From: CAYQQQ01 sp964420125
GTDB lineage: Bacteria; Actinomycetota; Acidimicrobiia; Acidimicrobiales; Microtrichaceae
Assembly: GCA_964420125.1 (NCBI GenBank)
Contig: CAYQQQ010000009.1
Coordinates: forward strand, 80,873-144,872
Direction of reading: 5' to 3'
DNA length: 64,000 nt
Made by a program: the position numbers and the translations under genes. The notes beneath the pieces are model-generated. The model was not told the origin of the DNA. It searched no databases and saw only the letters and a list, made by a program, of their open reading frames with translations. Positions 49,061 through 57,245 of this stretch are shown here, in pieces (the first letter of the stretch is position 1; every line of letters starts with the position of its first letter).

Positions 49061-50493
49061 TCCTCGGCATCAGCTTTCCCAACCCGATTGGCTGGGCGAT
49101 CGACAAGGTCACCGGCTTCGTCGGCGACGTCGCCACTGCCGGCTTCGAGGTCATCATCGGCGGCCTCGTGGCGTGGGTCGTCGACGCCGTGATCTGGGTC
49201 GTCGGTGGCATCTTCAACCTCTTCATCGACTCGACCGACCCGAACGTCCAAGCCGACTGGTTCATCACCGGGACCGGGCCGTACGCCACGACCGTCAGCA
49301 TCGGCGCCACCCTGCTGCTGTTGTTCGTCCTCGCGGGGATCGTCCAAGGAACCCTGAGTGGCGACGTCGGCGGGATGCTGCGGCGGATGGCCCTCGAGCT
49401 GCCGGTGTCGGTGCTCGGGATGGTCGGACTCGTGACCATCATCCAGGTGCTGATCCGGCTCACCGACGCCATGTCGGGGCAGATCATCAGCAACTTCCAG
49501 GACGACATCTCCGACTTCACCGCGGTGGTGCTCACCCTCAGCCACCTCTCGGGCGGCACGTCGACCGCGTTCGTGGTGTTCGTCCTCGGGCTCGTTGCGG
49601 TGCTGGCCGGGCTCGTCCTGGTTGCGGTGCTCGTCGTGCGCTCCGCGCTCATCTACATCGTCGTCGCGCTCGCCCCGATCGTCTTCGCGACCCGTCTGTG
49701 GCCTGCGACAAAGGGAGCGAGCCGCAAGCTGCTCGACCTGCTCGTCGCGCTGATCGTCTCCAAGCTCGTCATCGCCGTCGCGCTGTCGGTCGCCGCCGCG
49801 GCCGCGGTCGGCACCGGCTCGGGTGGCGAGGTGACGTCGCTTCCCGAGCCTGAGGTGTTCGCCGAAGATCCGGGGGGCAGCGTCACTCAAGCGGTGGGCA
49901 TCTTGCTGACCGCCGCCGCGGCGTTCGGTGTCGCCGCGTTCTCACCGTTGCTGGTGGCGCGGCTGTTGCCGATCACAGAGGCAGCCCTGGTCGCGCAGGG
50001 TGTCGCCGGGTCGCCGGTCCGCGCCGGACACCAGGGCCTGATGATGGCCAACACCCTCCAGATGGTCACCGGCCGTCGCTACAGCCAGCTCGCGAGCGGC
50101 AAGGCTGGGGGCGGCGAAGCCGGAGGCGCGGAAGCGGGACCGCAAGGAGGTGCCCCACCGCCGGGCAGTGGCGCACCGGCGGCCGGTGGATCCGGCAGCG
50201 CGGGCGCTGGTGCGGCCGGTGCGGGAGCGACCGCGACGGGAGTGGGCGTCGCGGTGGTGGCCGCGGCCAAGGTCGTCGAGACGACCAAGAAGGGCATCGA
50301 CGCTGGCGCACGCGTCGCCGGAGAGACCGCCCGCGAAGCAACCGAGACCGGCGAGGCGGGCCGAGCGGCCCACCCGGCGGGCAGCCGCCCGACCCCCGAT
50401 CCGGCCCCGGCACCGGAGCGGCCATCGGAGTCATCGCGTCCACCTGGCAGCTCCGACTCGCCGCCACCCAAGGTGCAGGGCGATGTCACCTGA
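49057..50493 (+). CDS. VirB6/TrbL-like polytopic channel protein
   Basis: 478 residues: at least six membrane helices between residues about 25 and 320 (ATLLLLFVLAGIVQGTL, VLGMVGLVTIIQVLIRL, VVFVLGLVAVLAGLVLVAVL, IVVALAPIVFATRLWPA). A long Gly/Ala/Pro-rich tail follows. The late IVVALAPI-FA-WP motif is typical of TrbL/VirB6. Overlaps neighbours at both ends. Confidence 0.82.
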   Translation: MILGISFPNPIGWAIDKVTGFVGDVATAGFEVIIGGLVAWVVDAVIWVVGGIFNLFIDSTDPNVQADWFITGTGPYATTVSIGATLLLLFVLAGIVQGTLSGDVGGMLRRMALELPVSVLGMVGLVTIIQVLIRLTDAMSGQIISNFQDDISDFTAVVLTLSHLSGGTSTAFVVFVLGLVAVLAGLVLVAVLVVRSALIYIVVALAPIVFATRLWPATKGASRKLLDLLVALIVSKLVIAVALSVAAAAAVGTGSGGEVTSLPEPEVFAEDPGGSVTQAVGILLTAAAAFGVAAFSPLLVARLLPITEAALVAQGVAGSPVRAGHQGLMMANTLQMVTGRRYSQLASGKAGGGEAGGAEAGPQGGAPPPGSGAPAAGGSGSAGAGAAGAGATATGVGVAVVAAAKVVETTKKGIDAGARVAGETAREATETGEAGRAAHPAGSRPTPDPAPAPERPSESSRPPGSSDSPPPKVQGDVT

Positions 50494-51973
50494 ACGAGCA
50501 GACCGGTCCTACCGGCTCGAACCGCTCGACACGTCGGGGATCTTCCTGGGCCTCGGCCTGGTGCAGTGCATCCTGCTCGGTGGCGGCATCGCCCTGGCGG
50601 TCGTGACCCTCAGCACAGGCGCCCCGCTGCCGGTCGCCGCGGTCCCAGTCGTCGTCGGCGCCGCGGGGAGCTTCACCCGGATCGGCGGCCACGCCACCTG
50701 GGAATGGGTTCCCCTGCTGGCGGGATGGACCTGGACGCGGCTGGGGCGCGGTCGACGCTGGACGGCTCCGCTCCCGCTGTGGTCCGCAACCGAGGGCCCG
50801 GCACCGATGCCGGCGTGCCTCGACGGGCTCGACATCGTGGGCATCGACTGGCACGCCGGTGCCGTCCTCGGCGCGGTCCGAGACCGGCACCGCCACACCC
50901 TCACCGCGGTGGTCCCCGCGTCGGGGCCGCAGTTCGTCGTCGAACCACGCGGCAAACAAGAGCGGCTGCTGGCCGGGTGGGGCGACCTGCTCGGCCAGTA
51001 CGCAGTCGAACGCGGGGTCGTCGCCCACCTGTCCTGGTCCGACCTCGCCCAGCCCTCCGGCATGGCCGACCACATCGCATGGCTCAACTCCGACGAACGC
51101 GGCACCCCCAACAACACCGCAGCCGCGTCGTACCGCGAGCTGCTCGAGGTCGGCACCGCGTCGGCCATCAGCCACGAAGCCGTCGTCACGATCACCGTCG
51201 CCCGCGAACGTCTCTCACGGCGCCGGGCCGGAAGGGGAGGTGTCGACGAGCAGCTCCGCCGGGCGCTCGTCACCTCCGTCGAGGCGCTCCTGCGCGGCCT
51301 ACGTTCCGCGGACCTCGCCGCCTCGGACCCGCTCGACGCGGCGGGGCTGCAACGCCTTGTCCGCTCCCGCATCGACCCCGTTGGAGAGAAGCCCCGTCCC
51401 CGCCGAGGACGCCTCGTCGAACGCCTCGCGCTCGTCCGCTCCGGCACGGCCGGACCGCTCGCGCTCGACACCGACTGGCGGCACCTTCGCGTCGACGGAG
51501 CGTTCCACCGCACCTGGTGGGTTGGCACCTGGCCCCGCCTGGCGGTGCCACCGGCGTGGCTGGAGCCGTTCCTCTCCGGCGGCGGCGTCACCCGGTCGAT
51601 GACCGTCTACTTCCGACCCCTCTCCACCCACCAGTCCCGGCGACGCATCGAGCGCGACCTGGTGAAGCTCGACTCCGATGCCGTCACCAAAGAGGAGAAG
51701 GGACGGCGCATCGACGCCCGCCACCGTCGCGCCACCCAAGCACTGCTCGATCGCGAGGAGGAACTCGTTGCCGGCTACCCCGAGATGGGCTACGCCGGGC
51801 TCGTCACCGTCTCGGCCCGGACGCTCGATGACCTGGACGAGCACTCCGAGATCATCGAGCAGCTCGCACGCGAGAGCGGCATGGACCTGCGCGTCCTCGA
51901 CGCCCGCCAAGACCTCGGCTGGGCCGCCGCGCTCCCGCTCGGCCTCGCCCCCTCGACCCTGCTCGCGTCATGA
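50483..51973 (+). CDS. VirB3/VirB4 N-terminal-like protein (SCO6880 type)
   Basis: 496 residues. Two N-terminal membrane helices (IFLGLGLVQCILLGGGIALA and a second) as in VirB3 or PrgI. Then a VirB4 N-domain-like part (FVVEPRGKQERLLAGWGDLL; VTITVARERLSRRR; YFRPLSTHQSRRRIERDLVK) without a P-loop. Actinobacterial SCO6880-type proteins have this layout and precede a separate VirB4 ATPase, as here. ATG at 50483 overlaps the VirB6-like gene. Confidence 0.8.
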   Translation: MSPERADRSYRLEPLDTSGIFLGLGLVQCILLGGGIALAVVTLSTGAPLPVAAVPVVVGAAGSFTRIGGHATWEWVPLLAGWTWTRLGRGRRWTAPLPLWSATEGPAPMPACLDGLDIVGIDWHAGAVLGAVRDRHRHTLTAVVPASGPQFVVEPRGKQERLLAGWGDLLGQYAVERGVVAHLSWSDLAQPSGMADHIAWLNSDERGTPNNTAAASYRELLEVGTASAISHEAVVTITVARERLSRRRAGRGGVDEQLRRALVTSVEALLRGLRSADLAASDPLDAAGLQRLVRSRIDPVGEKPRPRRGRLVERLALVRSGTAGPLALDTDWRHLRVDGAFHRTWWVGTWPRLAVPPAWLEPFLSGGGVTRSMTVYFRPLSTHQSRRRIERDLVKLDSDAVTKEEKGRRIDARHRRATQALLDREEELVAGYPEMGYAGLVTVSARTLDDLDEHSEIIEQLARESGMDLRVLDARQDLGWAAALPLGLAPSTLLAS

Positions 51974-53274
51974 CCCGGCCGTCGCTGCGCCTCCGCTACC
52001 ACCAGGGCACCACCGCCCACGTCTCCAGCATCTACCCGTTCTCGGTCCAAGGCTCGTTCGGGCACCGAGGCACCTACATCGGCCTCGACCTCCTCGCCGG
52101 TGGCGGCGAGTTCTGCTGGGACCCCTTCGAGGCCTACGCCGCCGGGCTCGTCACCAACCCCAACGGCTGGATCCTCGGCGAACCCGGCAACGGCAAGAGC
52201 GCATTGGTGAAGTGCCTCCTGTGGCGCCAAGCCGCCATCTACGGCACCGGCCCCGGCGGACGGTGGACCGCGATCGCCGACCCTAAAGGCGAGTACGCCA
52301 CCCTCGCCGAACACCTGGGGCTCACCGTCGTGAAGCTCAGCCCTGGCGGCACCGCCACCATCAACCCCCTCGCCCCCGGCCCCGCCGCCGACCACGAACC
52401 CGCCGACAAGCAGATCCTCCGCCGTGCCGAGATGTGCACCGCACTGGTCGGCACCGTGCTCGAACGCAGCCTCACCCAACTCGAAGACGCCGTCGTGTTC
52501 GCCGCGGTCGACCAGCTCACCACAGCGCCGCTCGACGAGCCCACGCTCACCGACATCGCCCGGCTCGTCGCCAACCCCACCGAGGCGATGACCGAACGGC
52601 TCCGCAGCACCGACCGCGATCTCGTCGCGGACACAGCGACGGTCGCGTACGCCCTCGACAAGCTCCTCTCCCGGTCGCTGCGCGGCATGTTCGACGGGAC
52701 CTCCACCGTCCCGCTGCGATGGGATGGACCCGGCGTCGTGCTCGACCTCTCCGCCGTGCCCTTGGACTCCGACGCGCTCCCGCTGGTCATGGTCGCCGCC
52801 GCCGGCTGGTTCCAACAGCTCATGGCCTGCCCCGGCCCCCAGCGCGTCCAGATCCTCGACGAAGCCTGGGCGCTGCTCGGCAACCGCCACACCGCCGGCT
52901 ACCTCCAGACGAGCTTCAAGCTCGGCCGCACCTACGGCGTCGCCAACCTCTGCATCACCCACCGCGCCTCGGACCTCGTCGCCCAAGCCGACGACGGCAC
53001 CGCTACCAGCAAGATCGCAGCCGGGCTCCTCGCGGACTCTGCTACCAAGGTCATCCTCCGCCAGGCCCCCGACCAGCTCGACGCCGCCGTCGCGCACTTC
53101 GGGCTCACCGGACCCGAAGCGTCCATCGTCGGCCAGCTCACCCGAGGCCGCGCCCTGTGGAAGCTCGGCGGCCGCACCGCCGTCGTCCAACACGTCCTCG
53201 GCCCTGGCGAACACCCCATTGTCGACACCGACGCCCGCATGCACGGCACGACCGAGCGGACCGAGGCGGCATGA
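51970..53274 (+). CDS. VirB4-family ATPase (C-terminal domain as separate protein)
   Basis: 434 residues. Walker A GEPGNGKSALVKCLLW (about 70), IADPKGEY, Walker B VQILDEAWALLGNRHTAGYL (about 293), then LCITHRASDL and TKVILRQAPDQL. It energises the secretion channel. VirB4 is split into two genes in this operon, with the N-part at 50483. 4-base overlap between them. Confidence 0.9.
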   Translation: MTRPSLRLRYHQGTTAHVSSIYPFSVQGSFGHRGTYIGLDLLAGGGEFCWDPFEAYAAGLVTNPNGWILGEPGNGKSALVKCLLWRQAAIYGTGPGGRWTAIADPKGEYATLAEHLGLTVVKLSPGGTATINPLAPGPAADHEPADKQILRRAEMCTALVGTVLERSLTQLEDAVVFAAVDQLTTAPLDEPTLTDIARLVANPTEAMTERLRSTDRDLVADTATVAYALDKLLSRSLRGMFDGTSTVPLRWDGPGVVLDLSAVPLDSDALPLVMVAAAGWFQQLMACPGPQRVQILDEAWALLGNRHTAGYLQTSFKLGRTYGVANLCITHRASDLVAQADDGTATSKIAAGLLADSATKVILRQAPDQLDAAVAHFGLTGPEASIVGQLTRGRALWKLGGRTAVVQHVLGPGEHPIVDTDARMHGTTERTEAA

Positions 53275-53277
53275 GCC

Positions 53278-54348
53278 ATGTACGACCGCGACGCACTCCT
53301 GGCCGCCGTCGACCTCCGGGCACTCGCCGACGACCTCCTTGGTCATCGCTCTGGCACCGGTCGATCCCCGATGTGGCCGTGCCCGAACGATCAGCACGCC
53401 CAGAGCGGCCGCACCCCGCCCGTCAGCATCTTCACAAGCCGCCGCGGCGAGCAACGCTGGCGCTGCCACGGCTGCGGTGACGGCGGAACGGCCATCGACC
53501 TCGTCCTCGCGGCCAGGGGCGGCACTCCACGCGACGCCATGACCTACCTCGCGGAGCGCGCCGGGCACCGTGAACAACCCGACGACTGGCACCCCGACCC
53601 GCGACCAGCGCCACCGCGGACACTGCCCCCGGCCGGATGCCGCGACCCCGAAGCACTCGACCGCTACGTCAACGAGTGCGCCGAGCGACTCTGGACACCA
53701 CAAGGCCGAGGGTGGCGACGGTGGTTGACCAACATCCGCGGGTTCCCGCCCGACGTGCTCGTCGAGAACCGAGTCGGCGCGGACCTCGGCCCCCGAACCC
53801 AACCTCGCCCCGACGGCATGCCCCGCGCCGCAGGCATCGTTCTCCCCGCCATCGAGAACGGCCACGCCGTCTACGCCCAGATCCGGGTCCCGCACCCGAA
53901 CCCCGATCGGCCTCGCTACCTCAACCCGACATCGGACCTCGCCACCAACCCCCGCGTCTCCCGAGCCCGGCCGGTCGAGACACGCCATCGCGAGGTCGTC
54001 GTGACCGAGGGAGCCATAGACGCCCTGTCGGCCGCGGCCGCCGGCTACCGGGCTGTCGCCGTGCTCAGCGCGACCTACGGCGACGAAGCCGTCGCCGCGT
54101 CCCTCGCCAAGCTGCCGCACCCACTCGTCATCGCGTTCGACCCGGACGACGCAGGCCGTGCCGGAGCACACCGCTTGGCGTCACTGCTCGAGGCCCGCCA
54201 GCATCCCCCCGTCGTCGTCGACCTCGAACACGGCGACCTCAACGACACCATGCGACGGGCCGACGACTGGCCCGACCAGATGGCGCGAACCGTCGCTGAC
54301 GCAATTGAACACAGCGGCGTCACTACCGGCGTGAGCGTGAGTCGATGA
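53278..54348 (+). CDS. DnaG-like primase with CHC2 zinc finger and TOPRIM
   Basis: 356 residues. CHC2-type zinc finger (WPCPNDQH to WRCHGCGDGGTAIDLV, residues about 33-72), then a TOPRIM domain (VTEGAIDALSAAAAGYRAVA, AFDPDDAGRAGAHRLA, metal ligands E at about 243 and DPD at about 287). Lacks the C-terminal DnaB-binding part. It may prime the complementary strand after conjugative transfer. Confidence 0.88.
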   Translation: MYDRDALLAAVDLRALADDLLGHRSGTGRSPMWPCPNDQHAQSGRTPPVSIFTSRRGEQRWRCHGCGDGGTAIDLVLAARGGTPRDAMTYLAERAGHREQPDDWHPDPRPAPPRTLPPAGCRDPEALDRYVNECAERLWTPQGRGWRRWLTNIRGFPPDVLVENRVGADLGPRTQPRPDGMPRAAGIVLPAIENGHAVYAQIRVPHPNPDRPRYLNPTSDLATNPRVSRARPVETRHREVVVTEGAIDALSAAAAGYRAVAVLSATYGDEAVAASLAKLPHPLVIAFDPDDAGRAGAHRLASLLEARQHPPVVVDLEHGDLNDTMRRADDWPDQMARTVADAIEHSGVTTGVSVSR

Positions 54349-54930
54349 TCAGACACCGAGCGGAGCGGCGAGGACGTCGGTCACCGCGTCGACGCCCCGA
54401 TCACCAGCGAGGACCGTGGTCACGATGACCGTCAGGTACGGCACCCACGGCCCAGCCAGGCAATAGGGCGGGTCGTCCTCGAAGGTCATGTCGAGCCGAC
54501 CGACCGCCAGGTCCGGGCGGAACTCGCGGATCACGCTGTACCAGACGGACGCCCACGCGCCCTTGTGCCACACGAGCAACCGCCGGTCGGTCGCGAGGAT
54601 CCGTAGCGCACCCAATGGCCGCCACTGCGGTGCCGCCAACGCCTCGGCTTCGTGGCGCGCCCGGCGACGAGCCACCGCGCTGCCCGCAGCGGTGAGTCCG
54701 AACATGAGCGGCCCGCCGATCGCGACAACGTGCGGCGCGACATAGGTGATGTCTGCCTCGTGGAACCGCCAACCCTGCGCGGGAAGGTCGGCATGGAGCA
54801 CCTCGCCCGCATCCAGCAGCACCGGGCTCGGGATGCACGGCAACGCCCCACCGGCAGCGATGTGCTCCGCCAAGGTGGCCGCGGCGGCCCGCTCGCTACC
54901 GACGTCGCCGCGACTCCAGGTCGCATCCAT
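54349..54930 (-). CDS. Unknown protein with PH-like pattern
   Basis: 193 residues. Segments EVLHADLPAQGWRFHEADIT, RILATDRRLLVWHKGAW and SVIREFRPDLAVGRLDMTFE follow the strand order of bacterial PH-like domains (GEVV-A, TN-RLLVW, PLA--D). A hydrophobic helix is possible near GPWVPYLTVIVTTVLAG. It faces the primase gene and diverges from the VirD4 gene. Function unknown. Confidence 0.7.
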   Translation of the reverse strand: MDATWSRGDVGSERAAAATLAEHIAAGGALPCIPSPVLLDAGEVLHADLPAQGWRFHEADITYVAPHVVAIGGPLMFGLTAAGSAVARRRARHEAEALAAPQWRPLGALRILATDRRLLVWHKGAWASVWYSVIREFRPDLAVGRLDMTFEDDPPYCLAGPWVPYLTVIVTTVLAGDRGVDAVTDVLAAPLGV

Positions 54931-55025
54931 GCCGACAGCCTACGCCTGCTCGACGACGTCTGGACGGAGCCGGGAGCCAATCGGGACGACGGCTTGAACC
55001 GGCCCGCGAAGTTTCCGCTCGCCAA

Positions 55026-55040
55026 GGGGCCTACGTGGGT
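55026..55040 (+). promoter_or_regulatory. Shared GGGGCCTA promoter-like motif, copy 5
   Basis: CGCGAAG (about 55005-55011), 14 bases, GGGGCCTACGTGGGT (55026-55040), directly followed by the ATG at 55041 of the coupling protein. Confidence 0.65.
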
Positions 55041-56876
55041 ATGGAACGCGAAGGCATTGGCGGCTTCGAGCTGCTCATCATCGTCGTCGCTGGCATCGGG
55101 CTGGCGCTGGTCGGCGCGGTGTGGGCGGGAGCTTGGTTGGCGCTGGCTGTGTCGGGCGGTGGGTATCTCCCGTTTGCAGCTGCGGCAGATGCTGCGTTGC
55201 GGCTCCCGGCCAACCTGAGCACGCCCGCTGAGGCGTGGGCCGAGCCCTACGCCGATGCGCTTCCGGGTGCGCCCCTCTACTGGCTCTGCACGGTCCTCGC
55301 GGCCATCGCCATCGGCGGCACGGTTGCGCTGGTCGTCCGGTGGTTGACCCGGTCGAAGGTGGGGACCGCCAAGCGCCGCCCGCTCGGTGTCGACGGGAGG
55401 ACGCGGTTCGCGAAGCGGCGGGACCTCGAACCGCTGCTGGTGTCGGGTCCGACGCCAGGGCGGCTGGTCCTCGCTCGCTTCGGACGACGCCTGGTTGCCA
55501 CCGAGTCCCCGCCTCCTCGTACAGAGGGCCGGGCGGATCGTGCGGCGCGTCGCTCGCGCCGTGGGGATCGCGGCGCGGTGGCGCTGGTCGGACCGTCGAG
55601 GTCTGGCAAGACCACCGCCGCGGTGGCGGGCATCCTCGAGTGGGACGGCCCGTGCGTGTTGTCCTCGGTCAAGGCCGACCTGTTGGCCACGACCCAGGGG
55701 TGGCGCTCGACCCTCGGTGACGTCCGCGTCTACGACCCGACGTCCTCGACGACCCCGAAGGGCACCTCGGCCCTGTGGTCACCGTTGCAGCAGGCCGGAA
55801 CGGTGGTGGGAGCGCAGCGGGCGGCAAGAGCGCTGTGCGACGCCGCACCACGAGGCGGGGTCGAGGGCGGCATGGACTTCTGGCTGGCCCAAGCCGAGAT
55901 CCTGCTGTCGGGCCTCATGTTCGTTGCCCACAACGCCCACAGAGACATGGACGCGGTCTGCGAGTGGGTGCTCACCCAGGACCGACCCGGCGAACTTGGA
56001 CCTGGCGAGGTCCGCACTGCGCTCGACTCGTTGAACCTCTCGAACAACGCAGCGGTCTCTCGCGGCGCGATCGAGGTCGCCAAGGGCCTGGTGTCGGTGT
56101 GGGAGATGGAGGAGCGAACTCGCTCGTCGATCTACGCGACGGCGCAGACCGTGATCTGGCCGTGGACCGACCCAGGCGTCGCCGCGTCCGCCCGGTCACC
56201 CAAGGGCAAGAAGGGGCGCGGCCAGTTCGTCGGTGTCGACCTGCCGTGGCTGCTGTCCGGTGCGAACACCGTCTACCTGTGCTCGCCGATCGAGGATCAA
56301 CGACGGCTGGCGCCGGCGTTCGGTGGCCTGTTGAACGATCTGATCAACCAGGCGTACCGGCACGTTGCCGCGACCGGCAAGCCTCTCGACCCGCCGCTGC
56401 TGGTGGTGATCGACGAGGCCGGGAACACCCCGCTGCGCTCGCTGCCGGAGTACGCGTCGACCCTCGCCGGGCTCGGTGTGCTGCTGGTGACGATCTGGCA
56501 GTCGCTCGCGCAGCTCGAGGTCGCCCACGGAAAGGCATCGGACACGATCCTCACCAACCACCTGACCAAGGTGTTCTACGCGGGCCTGTCGGACCCGGCA
56601 TCGCTCCAGTACGTCGACCGGGTGCTCGGCGAGGCCGAGGTCGACACCCGCTCTCACTCGGCCGCCGAGCGGCTCAACGGCGGCTCGGACCAGTTCTCCA
56701 CCACCCGCGTGCCGCTGGCCCCAGCCCACGTGCTGCGCCAGATGCGTCCCGGTGACGCGCTCCTGGTCCACGGCACCCTGCCACCGGCGCACGTCCGCAC
56801 GAGGCCCTTCTACCGCAGCGCGCATCTGGCCAAGCGGGCCGCGATGGGCCTCGGCGACCAGGAGCAGGTGGCATGA
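55041..56876 (+). CDS. VirD4/TraG-type coupling protein
   Basis: 611 residues. Two N-terminal membrane regions (LLIIVVAGIGLALVGAVWAG; LYWLCTVLAAIAIGGTVAL), Walker A GPSRSGKTTA (about 183), SVKADLLATT, Walker B LLVVIDEAGNTPL (about 454) and the C-terminal TraG part with FSTTRVPLAPAHVLRQMRPG. It recruits the relaxosome to the channel. A GTG at 55035 is an alternative start, but the ATG at 55041 directly follows the promoter-like motif. Confidence 0.92.
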   Translation: MEREGIGGFELLIIVVAGIGLALVGAVWAGAWLALAVSGGGYLPFAAAADAALRLPANLSTPAEAWAEPYADALPGAPLYWLCTVLAAIAIGGTVALVVRWLTRSKVGTAKRRPLGVDGRTRFAKRRDLEPLLVSGPTPGRLVLARFGRRLVATESPPPRTEGRADRAARRSRRGDRGAVALVGPSRSGKTTAAVAGILEWDGPCVLSSVKADLLATTQGWRSTLGDVRVYDPTSSTTPKGTSALWSPLQQAGTVVGAQRAARALCDAAPRGGVEGGMDFWLAQAEILLSGLMFVAHNAHRDMDAVCEWVLTQDRPGELGPGEVRTALDSLNLSNNAAVSRGAIEVAKGLVSVWEMEERTRSSIYATAQTVIWPWTDPGVAASARSPKGKKGRGQFVGVDLPWLLSGANTVYLCSPIEDQRRLAPAFGGLLNDLINQAYRHVAATGKPLDPPLLVVIDEAGNTPLRSLPEYASTLAGLGVLLVTIWQSLAQLEVAHGKASDTILTNHLTKVFYAGLSDPASLQYVDRVLGEAEVDTRSHSAAERLNGGSDQFSTTRVPLAPAHVLRQMRPGDALLVHGTLPPAHVRTRPFYRSAHLAKRAAMGLGDQEQVA

Positions 56877-57196
56877 AGCCGTTCCTCCGGGCCACCGACC
56901 GTGCGCGGCTCGCCCCGGTGGGATGGATCTCGGAGCCGGCAGGGACCTGGGCGGGACGCCAAGTCGAGGTCGTCTTCGATCCACGCCAACACCAGATCGT
57001 GATGGTCCGCAACGAACCGGGCGACACGACCCGCGCCGTGCTGGCAGGCGAGGGGTTCCGTCGCCTGGCGGTCGACGGTCAGCAAGAGATGTGGATACGC
57101 AACCGCGCCGCCGAGGCCGCGCAGCAGCCACCAGGCCGGATGGTGTCGATCAACGCGACGCCCAAGCCCGCCCAGATCCAGGGCCGGGGCTTCTGA
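56873..57196 (+). CDS. Unknown small protein after the coupling protein
   Basis: 107 residues: MKPFLRATDRARLAPVGWIS, then a beta-rich body (RQVEVVFDPRQHQIVMVRNE, GFRRLAVDGQQEMWIRNR). No signal or membrane segment. Start overlaps the VirD4 stop by 4 bases. Conserved placement suggests a small cytoplasmic accessory of transfer, but no family is known to me. Confidence 0.75.
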   Translation: MKPFLRATDRARLAPVGWISEPAGTWAGRQVEVVFDPRQHQIVMVRNEPGDTTRAVLAGEGFRRLAVDGQQEMWIRNRAAEAAQQPPGRMVSINATPKPAQIQGRGF

Positions 57197-57245
57197 TGCG
57201 GTGGCCAGCGGTGCTCGATGAGCGGGAGATGGTCGGGGTAGCGTG

